Assembly: GCA_029253805.1 (NCBI GenBank)
Contig: JAQWYU010000265.1
Coordinates: 1-9,643 of the forward strand
Source: Flavobacteriaceae bacterium
GTDB lineage: Bacteria > Bacteroidota > Bacteroidia > Flavobacteriales > Flavobacteriaceae
Length of the DNA stretch: 9,643 bases
Reading direction: 5' to 3'
Part shown: one piece after another, positions 7,101 to 9,643 of the stretch
Layout: each line of letters begins with the position of its first letter
Position numbering within the stretch: the stretch's first letter is position 1
Made by a program: the position numbers and the translations under genes
Notes under the pieces: generated by a model
Databases searched by the model: none
Told to the model about the DNA's origin: nothing
What the model saw: only the letters and a program-made list of their open reading frames with translations

Positions 7101-9643
7101 TCTTAGTGGGATTTCAATCTGATAGTAGTTTTGAGTAAGGTCGTTACCCATTCTAATAAAACCAACTAGGTCTCCTTGATTAAAACTATTGATTTCACCA
7201 TCCTCGGCATGAATAAACATTTTTAACTTTTTATATTGACGCATATCCACATTAACATTTTTAAAAACTCCTCTAGCGTCCTCACTTTCTAATTCACAAA
7301 CATCCACTACTAAAGATTGTTCGTTTTGTCGAACAATACTATTATTATTATTTAACTGTTCACGCACAACTCCTGGTGGAGATGTGTAACTTCCGTCATT
7401 TTCTTGAATTCCAATAATTCCAACACTAAAATCAGTAGTTTCTAACTCAGTTGACTGGTTGGAATCGTCATCTAATGACTGCTGATAACGACGCCAATCA
7501 CTACGAACCAAGTCCAAAGTTCCAAATCTAAGAACTGTTGATTCTGTGAATTCCTTCAAGTACAATCGGGCAAAGCGTACAGATCTAAAGTCAGAAACTC
7601 CACCAACAGCATTTGTGAATTCAGAAAGAGGTATTCTATACTGGTACCAATTTATAATTCCTGACGAGGATCCGTTTGGAAGTGTAATATTTGAAATTGA
7701 CTTTCTATCGACAATGTAGGGATTATTTAAATTATTAAAGTCTGCCGAAGAAATTCCTATTTCATACTCAAAATAGCTATCGATAGTATTCATTGTATTG
7801 TCTCTATTAATATCCTCAACATCTGGCTGGGTTGTGGATCCACGGTTAGTTTCCGAAAATGTATCTGGTGAGTTTCCCTCTAACCCATTATATTTCTTGT
7901 AGCGATCGAATATGTTTCCTTCTGTGTTTAAATAATATTTGTAGTTATCATTTGCAGGGTCTTCGAGTGCGGAAAAAGATGTAAATCGTGGATCTATTGA
8001 TGATATTTCTTGAGAATCATCATATCCATCTAGCCCGACATCTTGGTTTCTTCGTTCATCTCCTTGTGAAGAAAAAGCATAAATAAGAGACTGATTTAGC
8101 GGACTGACAGATCCCCATGTTGTGGTTGGTAAAAGACTAATATCGCCGTCTTCAGGAAGTCCATTTTCATATTGTTTTCTCCCATCCTTTATAACATCTT
8201 CCGAAATGTTTCCTAGATTTAAAACGAGTTTTCCACCAGGGTTTGAAGGATTGTTAAGGAATGGGTCCATTAACCAAAACTCAATATACTCTACGTTTGC
8301 TTGTTCAAAATCTGTTGATGTAAGTTGTCTTGATATTCCTGCCCAACTATTTTGTGGCGTATCTAAAATTCCATCTTCAGCCCCTTGTTTGTAATTATAT
8401 GGACCTCTTTCAGAAGGATTATAAACTAAATCTAATGAGTTTATAATTGTATATTGGCCTGTTACTAAATCAACCTGCGGAAATAACTCATCAATAAATA
8501 TTCTTCTAGTGTAAAGATCTGAAATGTCATCATCTGTGATTTCCCCAGGTCTCTGTCCACTGTAAAATATTGGGTCGACAGTGTACCAATTTAAATGAGC
8601 CCTATCAAATCCATTTTGATATCCGTAATCGTCTTCTAAACCTTGTGTATAAACACGCCCGAGCCCTTTTGGACGACTTGACAAAAACCATGACTGTGGA
8701 GTCAGCAAGCTAATTCCGTTTTGAGAACCCTCAAAATCGTCAACATAGGAAGTAATTTCACTGTCGAAATCAGTGCCTTTTGGTGCACCAGGTTTTAAAT
8801 ATGCAAACTCAGTTCTGAGTGAGATATTTGATTCGACATCAGTATCAATATTTGGTAATTTATTTGCTATGCGTGTCAAAAAAGGGATCTCAGTTGAGTA
8901 ATTCCCGTTGAAGCCAAAAATTGTGTTGTTTATTGGTTCAGTACCATAGTTTGCTTTTTGTGTGATTGGTCGTTCATTTAAGTTTAAAAATGTTGCACCC
9001 AAAACAAAATTTTTATTAAATTGATGTTCAATGTTTAGCCCTGTAAATCTCTTGGTTTGCTGACCAAAAACAGCATTGTTTTCTACAGACACTTGAATAG
9101 GAGTATTAGATGCTTGCAGTGAAGGATCTAAGATTTGTACTGTCCCCATTTGATAGTTTACAGTATAGTCTACACCTTCAATAAGTACGCGCCCTCCAGC
9201 GGTTACATTAACTGAACCTCTTGGAACATTAAATGCCCCTATTGGTATCCCAGAGCTCCCTGAAGACTTATAACGACCACGCATCAAAAACTTATTTTTG
9301 TCATTGTCTAAAAAAGCAGCTGTTTTAGTATTTTGATAAAGAGATTTGTAAACGTACTTTAATTGATTTGGATTATAGGTTCCAGGAACGGACTCATCTC
9401 CAGTATAGTTCTCAGAGCTAGTTAATCTTAAGGTTTCGAATAGAAAACTCCCAAAAGGTTCAACCTTTGTAAAAATAATTTTTCCGTTTTGAGGAATGAC
9501 CGTAACTCCTGGAACAAAATCAAAAAAACCATCCCCTTTATTTTGAGGATCATTGTTAAAATTAAGTCGATCGAAATTAAATAATCGAATTAAAGGTATT
9601 TCATTTATAGGGTCTTGATTTCCTATTGGACTGGGAAAAGGGG
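4101..9643 (-). CDS. sprA: SprA, outer-membrane translocon of the type IX secretion system (5' end beyond window)
   Basis: SprA (SovA in Porphyromonas) is the giant outer-membrane beta-barrel through which type IX secretion substrates leave the cell. In gliding flavobacteria it is also needed for adhesin export and motility. The frame is open from the TAA at 4101-4103 to the right edge, giving about 1846 visible residues. F. johnsoniae SprA has about 2400, so several hundred N-terminal residues, including the signal peptide, lie outside. A start at the TTG at 9287 is wrong, because recognisable SprA sequence continues upstream. That sequence includes FDRLNFNNDP and GFFDFVPGVTVIPQNGKI (about 9480-9575) and LKYVYKSLYQNTKTAAF (about 9312-9362). 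Other hallmarks are IPIGAFNVPRGSV followed by TAGGRVLIEGVDYTVNY (about 9150-9245), the PQCAEVWFNELRLADM motif (near 6730-6785), alternating aromatic/polar strands in the C-terminal half, and the terminal strand FTLRYNFGN. No frameshift or in-frame stop is seen. It heads the sprA-gcvH-vanZ-tonB group. Confidence 0.96.
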   Translation of the reverse strand, partial: PFPSPIGNQDPINEIPLIRLFNFDRLNFNNDPQNKGDGFFDFVPGVTVIPQNGKIIFTKVEPFGSFLFETLRLTSSENYTGDESVPGTYNPNQLKYVYKSLYQNTKTAAFLDNDKNKFLMRGRYKSSGSSGIPIGAFNVPRGSVNVTAGGRVLIEGVDYTVNYQMGTVQILDPSLQASNTPIQVSVENNAVFGQQTKRFTGLNIEHQFNKNFVLGATFLNLNERPITQKANYGTEPINNTIFGFNGNYSTEIPFLTRIANKLPNIDTDVESNISLRTEFAYLKPGAPKGTDFDSEITSYVDDFEGSQNGISLLTPQSWFLSSRPKGLGRVYTQGLEDDYGYQNGFDRAHLNWYTVDPIFYSGQRPGEITDDDISDLYTRRIFIDELFPQVDLVTGQYTIINSLDLVYNPSERGPYNYKQGAEDGILDTPQNSWAGISRQLTSTDFEQANVEYIEFWLMDPFLNNPSNPGGKLVLNLGNISEDVIKDGRKQYENGLPEDGDISLLPTTTWGSVSPLNQSLIYAFSSQGDERRNQDVGLDGYDDSQEISSIDPRFTSFSALEDPANDNYKYYLNTEGNIFDRYKKYNGLEGNSPDTFSETNRGSTTQPDVEDINRDNTMNTIDSYFEYEIGISSADFNNLNNPYIVDRKSISNITLPNGSSSGIINWYQYRIPLSEFTNAVGGVSDFRSVRFARLYLKEFTESTVLRFGTLDLVRSDWRRYQQSLDDDSNQSTELETTDFSVGIIGIQENDGSYTSPPGVVREQLNNNNSIVRQNEQSLVVDVCELESEDARGVFKNVNVDMRQYKKLKMFIHAEDGEINSFNQGDLVGFIRMGNDLTQNYYQIEIPLRKSSGATGASDNEVWPEYNEINVPLKFLEQIKSNGISLGTLSNEDPTFYTIIDGELQENPVNEFTPFSLNLSSSLNEAPIEQRIAIKGNPNFGDIRTLMVGIKNIGSSPQCAEVWFNELRLADMDNQGGWAAIMSMDSNIADFININATAKRTTTGFGSLEQGPNERSREDSKQYDFVTNTNIGQLFPKKWGLEIPFNYGQSEVLITPEYDQQYKDLKLDSRLTTALNTDDRERIKAQSEDYTKRKSINFIGVKKQRTGDANPRVYDVENLTMNYSYNEIKHRDFEIENSLDQNIRVGANYSYSFEPLKIEPFKNNDSIFTNKYWKLIKDFNLNLLPSTLAVNSDFIRQYNSQKFRDAGLGSDNISINELIRRNYTFDFQYTINYELTDDLRLNFTASNNNIVRNYFIDGQLDGDQDPSLGIWNRFFDFGDPNKHTQQLGVNYELPINKFPTFSFVSSNYSYTGDFQWNKGSDLFGDISIDGQSYDLGNSISNASQHNLNTSLDMRKLYQYFGVKRPRRSSRPSRGFNGKSKVKKNNLKEFGIGILTAIDRAQFNYSEINSSFLPGYIPTPGFLGTLRPTAGYTFGSQRDIRRIAAEKGWLTTFSQFNQQYTETHNQNIDYAVNMEPITDLKIDLSGGKTFATNYSESFNTTDSSGDGLSNVYNSLIQNTFGNYNISTSLIKTAFSQSDENSSEPFDRFKSNRLVIANRLAREFYGSTPYSLDSEGYPQGFGKNSQSVLLPSFLAAYSGDNSRNISLNAFRDIPIPNWTLKYTGIMRIKWFKKRFKRFSLTHGYNASYTINQFRTNLDYVAADPNLDYSSQQLETKDQSGNYKAQTLYSNVNLVEQFSPLVKIDMEMKNSVKLTAEIKKDRSLSLSFDNNLLTEIQGDEYIFGLGYRIKGLKIRSKLAGPRNVIKSDLNMKADVSIRNNKTIIRYLDLDNNQVSAGQTIWSMRYSADYAFSKNLTAILYFDYAFSEYAISTAFPQTTIRSGFTLRYNFGN

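Noticed and set aside
8122..8394. Plus-strand open frame of 90 codons
   Set aside because: Antisense to sprA, with composition dictated by the opposite coding strand. No motif or independent promoter.

Overview
This is an AT-rich chromosomal segment from a member of the Bacteroidota, most likely the family Flavobacteriaceae. The main evidence is a very long gene for SprA, the outer-membrane translocon of the type IX secretion and gliding machinery, which occurs only in this phylum. It is supported by a flavobacterial TonB-family protein with a VPFSVIENVPEYPGC motif, by TAnnTTTG-type promoter elements, and by the absence of obvious Shine-Dalgarno sequences. The genus cannot be named from this sequence.

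Layout from left to right: a tRNA-Ser(GGA) gene on the minus strand (55-139); a leftward pair, tatD (1235-2002) followed by ansA (209-1231) with only three bases between them; a 48-base divergent intergenic region; a small rightward gene for a retropepsin-like aspartic protease (2051-2503) that starts with TTG; and a strong symmetrical hairpin (2499-2542) lying between convergent genes. A leftward cluster fills the rest: sprA (4101 to the right edge, 5' end missing), gcvH (3699-4079), a VanZ-like membrane protein gene (3332-3706) and a TonB-family gene (2555-3271).

The sprA-gcvH-vanZ-tonB group looks like one transcription unit. Its gaps are 21 bases, an 8-base overlap and 60 bases, and the hairpin closes it. 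SprA exports proteins across the outer membrane and the TonB-family protein probably spans the periplasm to pass on proton-motive energy. GcvH is a soluble lipoyl carrier of the glycine cleavage system with no evident link to secretion. The tatD-ansA pair encodes a metal-dependent hydrolase/DNase and a cytoplasmic type I asparaginase.

The region reads as conserved core chromosome. There is no insertion sequence, phage gene, CRISPR array or defence cassette, and no disrupted gene. I found no convincing undescribed system. The points most worth a second look are the protease gene with its TTG start and no export signal, the linkage of gcvH to sprA, and the true extent of sprA, whose reading frame stays open to the window edge.
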